Shown here: one piece after another, positions 33,576-42,287 of the stretch
Numbering within the stretch: the stretch's first letter is position 1
Layout: every line of letters begins with the position of its first letter
NCBI GenBank assembly: GCA_964414585.1
Contig: CAYPXR010000001.1
Span: 1 to 64,000, forward strand
Reading direction: 5' to 3'
From: DATEMU01 sp964414585
GTDB taxonomy: Bacteria > Planctomycetota > Phycisphaerae > UBA1845 > UTPLA1
Length of the DNA: 64,000 nt
Notes under the pieces: generated by a model
What the model saw: only the letters and a program-made list of their open reading frames with translations
Told to the model about the DNA's origin: nothing
Database searches by the model: none
Translations under genes and position numbers: made by a program

Positions 33576-35357
33576 CTATTGATAAATGTGCGTGCTTTCC
33601 GTCTCTTCGACCGGCGGGTTCTTGGCCTGATCGCTGGACATGGTGACGTGGAAGCGAACGTCGGCGGTGGCCGTGCCCTTCACCGTCACACGGAAAGTCG
33701 CCTTCGCCCTCGGCGCGAGCATCGGCAGCGGAGCAAACGTCACCGTCTTGCCCTGCACTTGTGCCTGCGTCGGGCCGGTCGCGTTCACGTATTCTTCTTC
33801 CGCCGGAATGGTCGCCGTAATCACGATGTTGGTGCCGTCGGCGGAACCCTGGTTGGTCACAATGATATCGTAGTGTTCCTGGGCCCCGACCTCGATGGGA
33901 TCATCATTGTCGATGACTTCCAGCAAGACGGCGGGAATGCCCAGGGCCTGCGTCGTCGCCGACGCGCTGGCTTCGGCGCAGTAGGCCTTGGCAACCACTG
34001 TGTTCTTGATCGTTCCAATCAACGTCGGCACGGCGGTCAAAGAGACCTTTTGCGTGGCGCCGGCCGCCAGCACGCCGAGGTTCCACGTCACTTTGCCGCC
34101 GGAGATCTGACCGCCCTGGCTGGCCTCGGTCACGTTGCAACCGGCGGAGAGGTCATCCACGATGACCGTGTCCTTGGCGACCGCGTCGCCTTCGTTGGTA
34201 ATGGTGATGTCATACACGGCAGGCCGGCCGATGTAGCGCACGTCCGGGCCGGTCTTCGTCAGCGTCAGCTTGGGCACGGTGACTCGCGTCGCCGCACTCG
34301 CGTTCGCCGACAGTCCGCCGTCTTCCTTGGCGGTGGCATTGTGCGAGTAATTGCCGACGGCAGACGCCTTCACGGTCGCGCTGAATTCCCGCGACTGATT
34401 CGCGCCAAGATCGCCCGCGTCAAAGGTCATTTCGGTACGACCTTCGCCGGCGAGACCGTTGGCCAAGGGATGCGATACCTTGACGTTTCTGGCGACGCCC
34501 GAGCCGGTATTGGTCACTACGTACTTGATCGGAATCGGATCGCAGAGGATGACTTCGGCCGGGGCCGTCACCGTCAATTGTAATGCCGGCTGAACGATTC
34601 GATTCGTCGCGCAGATCTCCGTTTTGAATGTGACCGTCGCGCAGTATTTCAGATCGCCGGTCGTCGTTGCCGAACCGTTCACCTGGACGGCGGTCGACTG
34701 GTGCGCGGCCAGGGTGCCGAGCGTCCAATGCGTCGTTCCGCCCGCCGCACTGGGCGTTGTGCCGGTCATCTTGAATGCGGACGGCACTTGTTCCGTCAAT
34801 TCCAGATCGCGCACTTCCTGGCCCGTCAGGTTGGTCAATTTGATCTCGTACTGATAGGCCTCGCCCACGCGGACTTCGCCGGGAAGCGTGCGTTCCAGCA
34901 GGATCGCGCTCGTCGATCGCTCGCCGCTGGGATAATACGTCTCGGACCGACTGATTCCGGGCATCGGCGCCACCTGGATCGGCGCCGGTGCTGGTGACGT
35001 TACAACGTGAACCACCGGAGGCGGTGAGGACTGAATGACGCGACCCGGAGGCGTGCTGACTGCCGGCGCGGCGGATTCGTGCATGAGTTGCATCTGCCCG
35101 GAGACCGGCGCGGAAGGCGGCACGTTGGCGGGGGCCGGCTGGATCCTCGCCGCGGGAGCCGGGGCAACTGGCGGTGACGGAGGCGACTCCGCGCCCTCGT
35201 CAGATTCATCCCGATCGGAGGAGTTCGCCGGAGGGTTTTCCCCCTTGGCCTTGGGCATATACGGCCGGGGGTCTTTGCCTTGCTGGGCAAGAACCGTCGC
35301 CGACGCCGCCAAAACAAAAAATGCGATGCCAAGCCGAGTCATTCCATGACGCATCAT
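33576..35357 (-). CDS. DUF11 repeat surface protein, paralog A
   Basis: 593 residues; GGGAG lies six bases before the ATG. A signal peptide ends at about residue 25 (TVLAQQ), followed by a Pro/Ala-rich linker to about 140. Four to five DUF11 (OmcB-type conserved repeat) beta-domains follow, each with strings such as YEIKLTNLTGQEVRDLELTE, IKYVVTNTGSGVARNVKVSHPL, YDITITNEGDAVAKDTVIVDDL and YDIIVTNQGSADGTNIVITATIP. Isolated cysteines occur at CATVTFKTEIC, LCDPIP and AYCAEAS. It shares this layout and its ending (ETESTHIYQ) with the neighbouring gene. A cell-envelope structural role is inferred. Confidence 0.85.
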   Translation of the reverse strand: MMRHGMTRLGIAFFVLAASATVLAQQGKDPRPYMPKAKGENPPANSSDRDESDEGAESPPSPPVAPAPAARIQPAPANVPPSAPVSGQMQLMHESAAPAVSTPPGRVIQSSPPPVVHVVTSPAPAPIQVAPMPGISRSETYYPSGERSTSAILLERTLPGEVRVGEAYQYEIKLTNLTGQEVRDLELTEQVPSAFKMTGTTPSAAGGTTHWTLGTLAAHQSTAVQVNGSATTTGDLKYCATVTFKTEICATNRIVQPALQLTVTAPAEVILCDPIPIKYVVTNTGSGVARNVKVSHPLANGLAGEGRTEMTFDAGDLGANQSREFSATVKASAVGNYSHNATAKEDGGLSANASAATRVTVPKLTLTKTGPDVRYIGRPAVYDITITNEGDAVAKDTVIVDDLSAGCNVTEASQGGQISGGKVTWNLGVLAAGATQKVSLTAVPTLIGTIKNTVVAKAYCAEASASATTQALGIPAVLLEVIDNDDPIEVGAQEHYDIIVTNQGSADGTNIVITATIPAEEEYVNATGPTQAQVQGKTVTFAPLPMLAPRAKATFRVTVKGTATADVRFHVTMSSDQAKNPPVEETESTHIYQ

Positions 35358-35388
35358 TTTCGTCTCCCTACGTTAGCTTATTGGCATC

Positions 35389-35422
35389 GGCCATGGGCCC
35401 GTGTTGAAACAAGCCCACGGCC
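35389..35422 (-). terminator. Stem-loop between the DUF11 paralogs
   Basis: On the minus strand GGCCGTGGGC pairs with GCCCATGGCC (10 bp, one G-U) around a 14-base loop. No U-run follows, so it may be an attenuator or processing site between the two same-strand genes rather than a full terminator. Confidence 0.35.
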
Positions 35423-35448
35423 TTTGCCGAATGTGCCAGGCCTTCCTC

Positions 35449-37710
35449 TCAATAAATATGCGTGCTCTCGGTCTCCTCGATCGGCGTCTGGGCCTGATCG
35501 CTGGTGACCGTCGTCTTGAAGCGCACGTCGTTCGCACCCGTACCCTTGACCGTCACGCGGTATTTCACCGTCGCCTTCGGGGCCAACGTGCCCAGCGGGG
35601 CGAACGTCACCGTCTTGCCCTGATTCGTACCGTTGGTCGGACCGGTCGCGGAAACGAATTCCTCTTCCGGCGGCAACGTACAGGTCACGTTGATGTTCGT
35701 GCCGTTGGACGATCCCTGGTTGTTGATGCTGATCTCATAGACCGTGCTCGCGCCCACTTCGATCGGATCGGAGAGGTCCACGACTTCGAGGAGGATGCCG
35801 GGGATGCCTTCGACCTTGACCGTCGCGTTGGCGCTGGCTTCGGCGCAGTACGCACGAGCCGTCGCCGTATTCTGCATCGAGCCGATCTGCGTCATCTTAA
35901 AGTCGGCGGTGACCGTCTTCGACGCGCCAGGCGCGAGTGTGCCCAGGTTCCAGGTCAACTGGCTGCCGCTCATTCGGCCGCCGTCGCTGGCGGAGACGAA
36001 CTGCATGCCGGAAGCAACAGTGTCCACGAGGACCGTATCCCGCGCCGGGGCGTTGCCCTCGTTCGAAACCTTGATTTCGTAAGTCGCCGGGCGACCCAGG
36101 AAGCGCATGGCCGGACCGCTCTTGGCGACCGTCAAGACCGGCATCACCACGCGGGTCGAGCAGTGCGCTTCGGCGGTCAGACCGTTGTCCGCCGTGGCAT
36201 TCGCGTTGATCGCATAATCGGCGGCGCTGCCCGCGCGAACCTGGAAGCTCGCGTCCTTGCTTTGACCGGCTTCAAGCGTGCCGGCGTCAAAGGTGAGGGC
36301 CGTCCGCTTGTCGGAGGTCATCAAACCGCTCGGCAGTTGAATGCTGACTTTGACGTTGTGTGCCGCGCCGTCGCCCGGATTGCGCACGATCACGCGGTAG
36401 GGAATCGGATCGCAGAGCAGGACCTCCGCCTGGCACTGGAGTTCGAGCGCCAGCTTCGGCGCCACGATAACCGTGTCAGCGCAGGCATTAGCCGAAAGGC
36501 CGCCCGCAGCGGTCACATCCGCGCAGTTGTGATAGGTGCCGGGCTGCGTGCCCTTGACGGTTACGCTGATCGACGCGCTCGCGCCGGCCGCCAGGGTGCC
36601 TAGCGACCACGAGAGCGACTGGCCGGAGACGCTTGCGCCGGGGTTGCTCGACACATAGTCGATGCCCGCGGGGAGGTTGTCCGTCACGGCCACGCTGGTC
36701 GCTTCCGCCCGTCCGGGGTTTGAAACGACGATGTCGTAGTTGAAGTTTTGATAAGCCAATACTCGTGCCGGGGCTCGCTTGGTGATCGCGATCTTCGGCG
36801 CGACCCACGTCTTGGTCGTCTGGCCCGTGGCGATGTGCGCGCCGGGCTTGCAGCACGGAACGTTTTCCGGCCGGAAGATGTCGATCTGAATGTCGTTCAC
36901 GCCTTCGGCGGGCGTGTCCTGGTTGAGCGTGGCTGTTGCCAGACCCTGTCCGTCGGTCTTCACCGTCAGCGGTTCGATGTGTCCGGCCGGGCCCGTCGCA
37001 AGTTTGTAGATGACGTCATAGCCGACGAGCGGCGAGCCGTCGGAGTGCTTATAGACTTTCGTGACGAGCTGATGCGGAGTGCCGACCAGGTTGGTCGCCG
37101 GCGGCGGCCAGTCCCAATCGACGTCGTACCAGTGCTTGACCGCGAAGACCTTGTGCTTGCTCCAGTCGTAAATCGCCGGGCAGTAGGCGATGATGTGCGT
37201 GTCGCCTTCGACCGGCGAAGTGATGACGCACCACGTCTGGCCTTCCGTCAAAGTGACGTCGTCGCTGGGATCGTCGTTGCCGCGCGTCAGAACATGCGCG
37301 TAGTTATTGGTGTGCGAAACGGCGAACGAGTTGGTCATCTTGTAGCCGCGGCTGGCGCGGAAACCGCTCTCGTCCACTTCGACGATGTTGCCGACGCTGC
37401 CTTCGGCGATGATCCATTCAATGCGCCGATTGGGCAGGGGCTTGCCGTCCTTGTCCTTGACCGTCGCAATGAGGATGTGCTGCGTGTTGACCGGGTTCAC
37501 CGCTTCGAGCGGCGTCACTTCCAGCGTTGCCGCGAACGGGTCCCAATTCGTGTAATAGCCGCCCTCGGGAGGCTTCGGGTGCGTCGGAATCTGATCGCCG
37601 GTCGCCGGCCAGGTCGCCGAGTGCGGCATGCTGTTGCGACAACCCATCAGACCGAGCGTCGCGGCAAAGACGACGGCCAGGACGATTGAACTGCGATACA
37701 AGGGCTTCAT
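35449..37710 (-). CDS. DUF11 repeat lipoprotein, paralog B
   Basis: 753 residues from the ATG at 37710, where GGGAGGA precedes the start and a lipoprotein signal peptide (LGLMGC) follows. Residues 60-330 are a distinct N-terminal region with Ig-like/invasin-like strings (QHILIATVKDKDGKPLPNRRIEW and GLATATLNQDTPAEG), typical of bacterial Ig-like domains. Four DUF11 domains follow, with YDIVVSNPGRAEATSVAVTDNL, YRVIVRNPGDGAAHNVKVSIQL, YEIKVSNEGNAPARDTVLVDTV and YEISINNQGSSNGTNINVTCTLP. The end ETESTHIY matches paralog A. Outer-membrane attachment is inferred from the lipobox. Confidence 0.87.
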   Translation of the reverse strand: MKPLYRSSIVLAVVFAATLGLMGCRNSMPHSATWPATGDQIPTHPKPPEGGYYTNWDPFAATLEVTPLEAVNPVNTQHILIATVKDKDGKPLPNRRIEWIIAEGSVGNIVEVDESGFRASRGYKMTNSFAVSHTNNYAHVLTRGNDDPSDDVTLTEGQTWCVITSPVEGDTHIIAYCPAIYDWSKHKVFAVKHWYDVDWDWPPPATNLVGTPHQLVTKVYKHSDGSPLVGYDVIYKLATGPAGHIEPLTVKTDGQGLATATLNQDTPAEGVNDIQIDIFRPENVPCCKPGAHIATGQTTKTWVAPKIAITKRAPARVLAYQNFNYDIVVSNPGRAEATSVAVTDNLPAGIDYVSSNPGASVSGQSLSWSLGTLAAGASASISVTVKGTQPGTYHNCADVTAAGGLSANACADTVIVAPKLALELQCQAEVLLCDPIPYRVIVRNPGDGAAHNVKVSIQLPSGLMTSDKRTALTFDAGTLEAGQSKDASFQVRAGSAADYAINANATADNGLTAEAHCSTRVVMPVLTVAKSGPAMRFLGRPATYEIKVSNEGNAPARDTVLVDTVASGMQFVSASDGGRMSGSQLTWNLGTLAPGASKTVTADFKMTQIGSMQNTATARAYCAEASANATVKVEGIPGILLEVVDLSDPIEVGASTVYEISINNQGSSNGTNINVTCTLPPEEEFVSATGPTNGTNQGKTVTFAPLGTLAPKATVKYRVTVKGTGANDVRFKTTVTSDQAQTPIEETESTHIY

Positions 37711-38126
37711 ACGATCCTCCCAAGCTGACGCCGCCTCCCGGCGACGCGTTTCCCTTCCGAAAAGCACCGATTTACGACCTACTGGTCTTCGCGCACGACG
37801 GCCCGAAAATGGGCCGGCCCGCTCGACACGTCGAAATTGATTCGTCACGAACGCACCTGGACTTTCGGAGGAAAAGACTACGAGCCCCTGGACCCGCTCA
37901 AAAAGCGTAGGGACCTGCGTACGTGACGGTAATAGCGACGAACGCCAACGCTGATCGTCTTTTTTATGGGTGTCGTTCCTCCACCGCCGCGATTCGCGAA
38001 CAGGATTCTGTTCGCCTCGATCCCTCGGCTCGCGCGGCGGCGCTTTCCTCCCAGACCTGCATTATATCAAATGGATCTTAACGAAAGAAGAATATCGGCC
38101 GATGGATGCGATGGTATTTCAAGTGT
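37711..38126. other. Intergenic region upstream of DUF11 paralog B
   Basis: 416 bases without a gene I can support. A minus-strand TATAAT lies at 38061-38066 but has no good -35 at the right distance. Nothing else stands out. Confidence 0.5.
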
Positions 38127-38507
38127 TTATGGGACTCGCGCGCCCTCGCGCTCGCTTGACGGACCGGTGGACGATTCGTGCCCCTCGTCATCCCAATACT
38201 TCCATTCCCCTACTTTTTCACCGAGGCGATAGGTCCCTTCCGAAGCTTTTTGCCCGTTTGCGTGGAAGGTCACCCAATGGCCATGTCGCCGATATTCGTC
38301 CCAGCCGACGCGCTTGACGTAACCTCGCGCCGTCACTCGGCCAGTCGCCGGATCTTTCTCCTCGGAGGAGAGCACGCCGCTGATGAACCAGACGTACGAA
38401 AACCAACCGACGAGGACGAGAAAGGGAATGAGGGCGGCCATCCGTGGAATGCGGCGGGACGAGCCGCTCGATTTCGCAGCCAGTTCTTGAAGGGGTGTCT
38501 TTGACAA
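38127..38507 (-). CDS. Membrane protein with MORN-like repeat
   Basis: 126 residues. One helix near 25-46 (ALIPFLVLVGWFSYVWFISGV) precedes an exterior part with a MORN/YwqK-type stretch: GHWVTFHANGQKASEGTYRLGEKVGEWKYWDDEG at about 75-108. These toxin-antitoxin-annotated or surface repeats are binding modules of unknown specificity. It starts eight bases after sdhB ends and is probably on the same transcript. No link to succinate oxidation is evident beyond position. Confidence 0.65.
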   Translation of the reverse strand: MSKTPLQELAAKSSGSSRRIPRMAALIPFLVLVGWFSYVWFISGVLSSEEKDPATGRVTARGYVKRVGWDEYRRHGHWVTFHANGQKASEGTYRLGEKVGEWKYWDDEGHESSTGPSSEREGARVP

Positions 38508-38515
38508 GGGCGGGC

Positions 38516-39349
38516 CTAACGTGACAACCAGCGTTTGATCGCATGGATCGACGTGTCACGCCCGGCCTTGGCGATCGAGCGCGTCAGCGGAATGTCCTTG
38601 GGGCAGACTTTCACACAATTTTGCGCGTTGCCGCAATCGGTGATCCCGCCGGGACCCATCAATCCTTCCAGCCGTTCCGAATTCGATAGCTTGCCGGTCG
38701 GGTGACTGTTGAACAGGATCGCCTGGGAGATCACCGCGGGACCGATGAAGGCCTTGTCAAATTCCTGATCCTGTCGCGATTTGAAATCCGCGTCGCTCTC
38801 GCCGGGCCATCGTTCCAACTCGACCTTGGAATATTGCGGGCACGCCTCCATGCAGCAGCCGCAGGTCATGCACTGCGACAACGGATAGGCCTCCTCCTGG
38901 TCCTGCGGCCCTTGCACGGGACCCGCGCCGGCCTCGTGGTAACCGTCGACGGGAATCCACGCCTTGACGCGCTTGAGCCCGCGAAACATCCGTCGGCGAT
39001 CGACCATGAGGTCGCGCACGACGGGAAACTTGTTCATCGGTTCCAACTCGATCTCGCCCGCGCCGGTCCGGCCGATGTCGTCGACCAGCGCGGTACACGC
39101 CTGTCGCACGCGTCCGTTGATGACCATCGTGCAGGCCCCGCAGACCTCTTCGAGACAATTGCAATCCCAGACGACCGGCGTAGACGTCGCATGTTCGCCC
39201 AGCGGCACCGGATGAGCGGCGATCGATTGCAGTGCGGAAATGACGTTCATCCCCGGTACATGCGGGACGGCGAAGCTCTGCCAATAGCGCCCGCCGCCGG
39301 GTCGGTCCTGTCGGGCAATACGAAAAACGACGGCATCCTTGGTCGTCAT
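38516..39349 (-). CDS. sdhB: Succinate dehydrogenase/fumarate reductase iron-sulfur subunit
   Basis: 277 residues from the ATG at 39349, preferred because AGGAG lies 11 bases upstream and a promoter -10 box ends only 11 bases before the alternative ATG at 39382. The plant-type [2Fe-2S] site is CNCLEEVCGAC with a later Cys in RQAC. The bacterial ferredoxin part has CMTCGCCMEACP and CGNAQNCVKVCP for the [4Fe-4S] and [3Fe-4S] clusters. Sequence and length fit the Bacillus/epsilon type SdhB. No sdhA or sdhC is within reach in this window, so the subunit is encoded alone here. Confidence 0.92.
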   Translation of the reverse strand: MTTKDAVVFRIARQDRPGGGRYWQSFAVPHVPGMNVISALQSIAAHPVPLGEHATSTPVVWDCNCLEEVCGACTMVINGRVRQACTALVDDIGRTGAGEIELEPMNKFPVVRDLMVDRRRMFRGLKRVKAWIPVDGYHEAGAGPVQGPQDQEEAYPLSQCMTCGCCMEACPQYSKVELERWPGESDADFKSRQDQEFDKAFIGPAVISQAILFNSHPTGKLSNSERLEGLMGPGGITDCGNAQNCVKVCPKDIPLTRSIAKAGRDTSIHAIKRWLSR

Positions 39350-39392
39350 GTGGTGCGATTCTCCTGTCGTAGCGTGTTCCATGGCTGATGGG

Positions 39393-39420
39393 ATTATATC
39401 GGCCGGGAGAGATTGTCCAA
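39393..39420 (-). promoter_or_regulatory. sdhB promoter
   Basis: On the minus strand TTGGAC (39415-39420), 16 bases, TATAAT (39393-39398). The predicted start near 39386 gives a leader of about 36 bases to the ATG at 39349, which has its own AGGAG. Confidence 0.7.
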
Positions 39421-39484
39421 CAGGTCAAGATTCGAAGTGAAGCCATGCGTAATTGCACAAACCCCAGTGGACGATCGTCAAGGA

Positions 39485-39943
39485 TCAGACGTGCGCGATC
39501 CACTCGCGGATGATGGCCTTGAGTGCTAGCCGCTTGGCTTGGATGTCCTTGCCGTCGGCGAAGGTCACGAGACAGCGATCCTTGGCGAGCCACTTCAGCA
39601 AGCCCTTGGGGTCGGCGATCTTCAACGCCTTGGAGTTGTCATTCACCTTTGCGCCGAAGTGAAGAATGAGCCAGACCCGTGAATCGCCGCCCCTGCCGCG
39701 CAAGTTGACGGTCGCGAAATACTCCGTGGTGCGGAAGCTCGGGGCGTTCCACTTAATGCCTTCGCTGATCCTGGGGCTCACGCCGAGAATGAGCTGTCGC
39801 ACGGCCTCAACGTCTTTCTTCATTGGATGGTTGAGCTTCTTCATGAAAGCTTCCACCTCCCGGTCGGTCCGGGAGCTTGCTTTGGAAGTGGCCGAGTTGC
39901 GGCGTTCCTGAACTTCCTTGGCAGGCTTTGTTTTCTTGGTCAT
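39485..39943 (-). CDS. DUF1801 domain protein
   Basis: 152 residues from the ATG at 39943 with GAGAAG upstream; an ATG at 39961 is also possible and would overlap the GNAT stop. The DUF1801 core (YdhG/YjhX-like iron-chaperone-type fold) covers about 45-145, with VEAVRQLILGVSPRISEGIKWNAPSF and VWLILHFGAKVN. A Lys/Ser-rich N-terminus precedes it. The family is poorly characterised. It is the last gene of the ArsR-headed cluster. Confidence 0.82.
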   Translation of the reverse strand: MTKKTKPAKEVQERRNSATSKASSRTDREVEAFMKKLNHPMKKDVEAVRQLILGVSPRISEGIKWNAPSFRTTEYFATVNLRGRGGDSRVWLILHFGAKVNDNSKALKIADPKGLLKWLAKDRCLVTFADGKDIQAKRLALKAIIREWIAHV

Positions 39944-39960
39944 AGGACTTCTCGAGGCCA

Positions 39961-40512
39961 TTAATTTCGGTATGCGGATTTCATCAGCTCATATTCCACG
40001 CTGATGATCGATTTTCCGTTTCGGTCCGTTCGCTCTCGGTCCCGCGCGTAGACCGCGCCGATCTTTTCCACGGCCCGTCGTGAACGCCAATTTTCCGGAC
40101 CGATCAGAAAATAGACGCGGTCAACGAACTGAAAGGCGTGATCGAGCATGAGCCGCTTCATCTCGCCGTTGTATTCGCCGCCCCAATACGACCGGGCAAG
40201 AAACGTCCAGCCGATCTCGACCTCGCTCTTTCCGGCATCGTAATGACAGTACCGCGACGAGCCGATGACCTGCCCCATCTTGCGATCGATGACGGCAAAC
40301 GCCCCCTTTGAATCCAGGGCTCCCTGGAAGAACTCTCGAAACACTTCCTCTTTGTAACGTTCTCTTGCGGGGTGCTGCTCCCAGATGAGCGGATCGGATG
40401 CAACGGAAAAGAGGGCCGACCAATCGTCCGGCCGCAACGCCCGAAGCTCCAACAACTCACCCATCAAGTTCGATTGCCAATCCGGTTGCATGAGGCTTTC
40501 CATGACGATCAC
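39961..40512 (-). CDS. GNAT N-acetyltransferase (RimJ/RimL-like)
   Basis: 183 residues from a GTG at 40512 that directly abuts the preceding stop; an ATG at 40503 is equally possible. The acetyl-CoA fold shows LLELRALRPDDWSALFSVASDP at the start, VIGSSRYCHYD, EIGWTFLARSYWGGEYNGEMKRLMLDHAF (the RimJ/L motif A region) and ENWRSRRAVEKIGA near 145. It transfers an acetyl group to an N-terminal or small-molecule amine. The substrate is unknown. Confidence 0.87.
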   Translation of the reverse strand: MIVMESLMQPDWQSNLMGELLELRALRPDDWSALFSVASDPLIWEQHPARERYKEEVFREFFQGALDSKGAFAVIDRKMGQVIGSSRYCHYDAGKSEVEIGWTFLARSYWGGEYNGEMKRLMLDHAFQFVDRVYFLIGPENWRSRRAVEKIGAVYARDRERTDRNGKSIISVEYELMKSAYRN

Positions 40513-40899
40513 TTACGGTGAATGAGCCGCACTGTTCTGAAAATACTCCGTCGTATGTGGCCGAAAGAGAAACCAGATGATCGCCCCGAATACCATGCAG
40601 TGTACCGCCAGCTCCGACATCGAGTGCAACACGCTGAGGACAATGTGAAACGCCATCCAGGCGACCAGCAGCCAACGCGCCCAACCACGTCCTTGTAGCA
40701 GATACGCGCCGCCCACCGCCGCAACGATACCGCTGGCCGAGGAATAAAAGGAGTCGACGAGTGGTTCCGGCCTGACCTCGGCCTCAGCGTGGGATCTCGC
40801 GCCGCCGACCAACGGCCAAAGGCCGCGAACCACTCCCACCGTTCCAACGGCGATGAAAAGCCAGCCGATGATCGCGATCGAAACGGGGCGCTTGTTCAT
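40513..40899 (-). CDS. Hypothetical four-helix membrane protein
   Basis: 128 residues from the ATG at 40899, one base after the preceding stop, with GGTGAG upstream. Helices at about 7-28, 52-70, 74-92 and 96-115 are predicted; the HTTEYF tail is cytoplasmic or periplasmic. No family recognised. Tight spacing on both sides places it in the ArsR-SRPBCC operon. Confidence 0.72.
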   Translation of the reverse strand: MNKRPVSIAIIGWLFIAVGTVGVVRGLWPLVGGARSHAEAEVRPEPLVDSFYSSASGIVAAVGGAYLLQGRGWARWLLVAWMAFHIVLSVLHSMSELAVHCMVFGAIIWFLFRPHTTEYFQNSAAHSP

Positions 40900-40900
40900 C

Positions 40901-41395
40901 TCACCGAATCTGCCCGGACGCCAGCATTTGTTCGAGCTGATCGTAACCGGCGGAGACGCCGTGCTCCATGCCCGACGCGAGCAACCCGTCACGGGCTTCC
41001 TTCGTCGGGAATCGGACGGTCGTAATCACCGTCGTCTTTCCCGACCGCTCCGTGAACTCCAGCGTCGCCATTTGCTGTCCGGCCTGGGCGTCGCAGCCCG
41101 TTTCAAACGACTCCATGCGGACGATGCGAACCTCTGGCACGACCTCTCGATAAACCCCATGCATCGCCATCGCAACTTTTCCGTCGGGCCCGGCCCATTC
41201 CCACCGAAACGAACCGCCGACTCTCAGATCTTCGCGGCACTCCGTCATGGACCAGCCGGGCGGCAAAAACAACCAGCGCCGGATGAATTCCGGCGACGTC
41301 ATGGCTTTCCAGACCAGGTGCCGCGGCGCGTCGAGGTCGCGGGTCATCACGATTTCGAGATCGGACGGCAATGTAATCTTCAATGTATTCTTCAT
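40901..41395 (-). CDS. SRPBCC/AHSA1 domain protein 1
   Basis: 164 residues from the ATG at 41395; AGAGG lies upstream. One START-like Aha1-C (AHSA1) domain fills the chain, with DLEIVMTRDLDAPRHLVWKAMTSPEFIRRWLFLPPGWSM, GGSFRWEW and ATLEFTERSGKTTVITTVRFPTKEARDGLLASGMEHGVSAGYDQLEQML. The fold binds hydrophobic ligands; specific functions in ArsR-paired copies are unknown. It is about 40 per cent like the next gene by eye, so the two are likely an old duplication. Confidence 0.87.
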   Translation of the reverse strand: MKNTLKITLPSDLEIVMTRDLDAPRHLVWKAMTSPEFIRRWLFLPPGWSMTECREDLRVGGSFRWEWAGPDGKVAMAMHGVYREVVPEVRIVRMESFETGCDAQAGQQMATLEFTERSGKTTVITTVRFPTKEARDGLLASGMEHGVSAGYDQLEQMLASGQIR

Positions 41396-41435
41396 CGGGG
41401 ACCTCTGTTTTTGCTGGTTCGCTCCGTTCGGTCGC

Positions 41436-41912
41436 TCAGGACAGCGTGGCCAACAGCTCTTCAAGTCGGTCGCAGGATTCGTTGGCGCCCTGCTCCATTC
41501 CGGACGCGATCATTCCATCTCGATCCTCCTTCGATGCGAAAGCCGATCGAGTCGTCACCCGCGTCCTGCCCTTTTGTTCTTGAAAGGTTATCGACTCCGT
41601 CATGACGTGGCCGGCCATCATTTCGAATTCGAAGGTATAGACCAGCTTTTCAGGCGGAACGACTTCGCGATAAATCCCGTTGAATGCAAACTCGTTCCCT
41701 TCCGCGTCCGTGCACACGAATCGCCAAACGCCGCCGGGCTTCACGTCCATCCGGTCAACGATGGTGGTATGGTTGCGGAGTCCCCACCATCGGGGAATCA
41801 ACCGGGGATCCGTATAGGCCCTGAAGAGCAAGTTTCGCGGTGCGGCAAATTCGCGCGTCATCACGATTTCCCGATCGGACGGCGTGGCGACACTCAGGCG
41901 ATTGGCGATCAT
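41436..41912 (-). CDS. SRPBCC/AHSA1 domain protein 2
   Basis: 158 residues, AAGGAG seven bases before the ATG. It shows the AHSA1 signature SDREIVMTREFAAPRNLLFRAYTDPRLIPRWWG near the start, GGVWRFVC and EEQ-rich ITFQEQKGRTRVTTRSAFASKEDRDGMIASGMEQGANESCDRLEELL at the end. Twelve bases separate it from the ArsR gene, the classical ArsR-AHSA1 pairing. Ligand unknown. Confidence 0.88.
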   Translation of the reverse strand: MIANRLSVATPSDREIVMTREFAAPRNLLFRAYTDPRLIPRWWGLRNHTTIVDRMDVKPGGVWRFVCTDAEGNEFAFNGIYREVVPPEKLVYTFEFEMMAGHVMTESITFQEQKGRTRVTTRSAFASKEDRDGMIASGMEQGANESCDRLEELLATLS

Positions 41913-41924
41913 TTCAGTTCTCCT

Positions 41925-42287
41925 TTATCGGCTCGTTGGTTTTTGCTGCTTTTCGACGGCTTTCATTTCTTCAAGCAACCTATCCAGGCGTTGGTAATTT
42001 TCCTCCCAATTCTTCCGGTAGCTCTCCAGCCACTCATCGGCTTCTGCCAATGGCTTGGCTTCGATTCTGCACAGGTGCGTCCGCCCCACCACCCGACGTC
42101 GGACCAACCGGGCGCGCTCCAGGACGCGAACGTGCTTCGACGCCGCGGGAAAGGACATCCGAAACGGCGCGGCCAGTTCGCTGAGGTTTTGCTCACGATC
42201 CGTAAGACGCCGAAGGATGGCCCGCCGGGCCGGATGGGCCAGGGCATGAAAAACGCGGTCCAGTTGCGGGGATCGATCTAAAACCAT
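41925..42287 (-). CDS. ArsR family transcriptional regulator
   Basis: 120 residues from the ATG at 42287. A winged helix-turn-helix covers about 8-85 with VFHALAHPARRAILRRLTDREQNLSELAAPFRMSFPAASKHVRVLERARLVRRRVVG. No ArsR-type Cys metal site is present, so it probably senses a non-metal signal. The start codon lies within an inverted repeat, and the promoter predicts transcription beginning at about the ATG, so the mRNA would be leaderless and the regulator would repress its own operon. Confidence 0.9.
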   Translation of the reverse strand: MVLDRSPQLDRVFHALAHPARRAILRRLTDREQNLSELAAPFRMSFPAASKHVRVLERARLVRRRVVGRTHLCRIEAKPLAEADEWLESYRKNWEENYQRLDRLLEEMKAVEKQQKPTSR

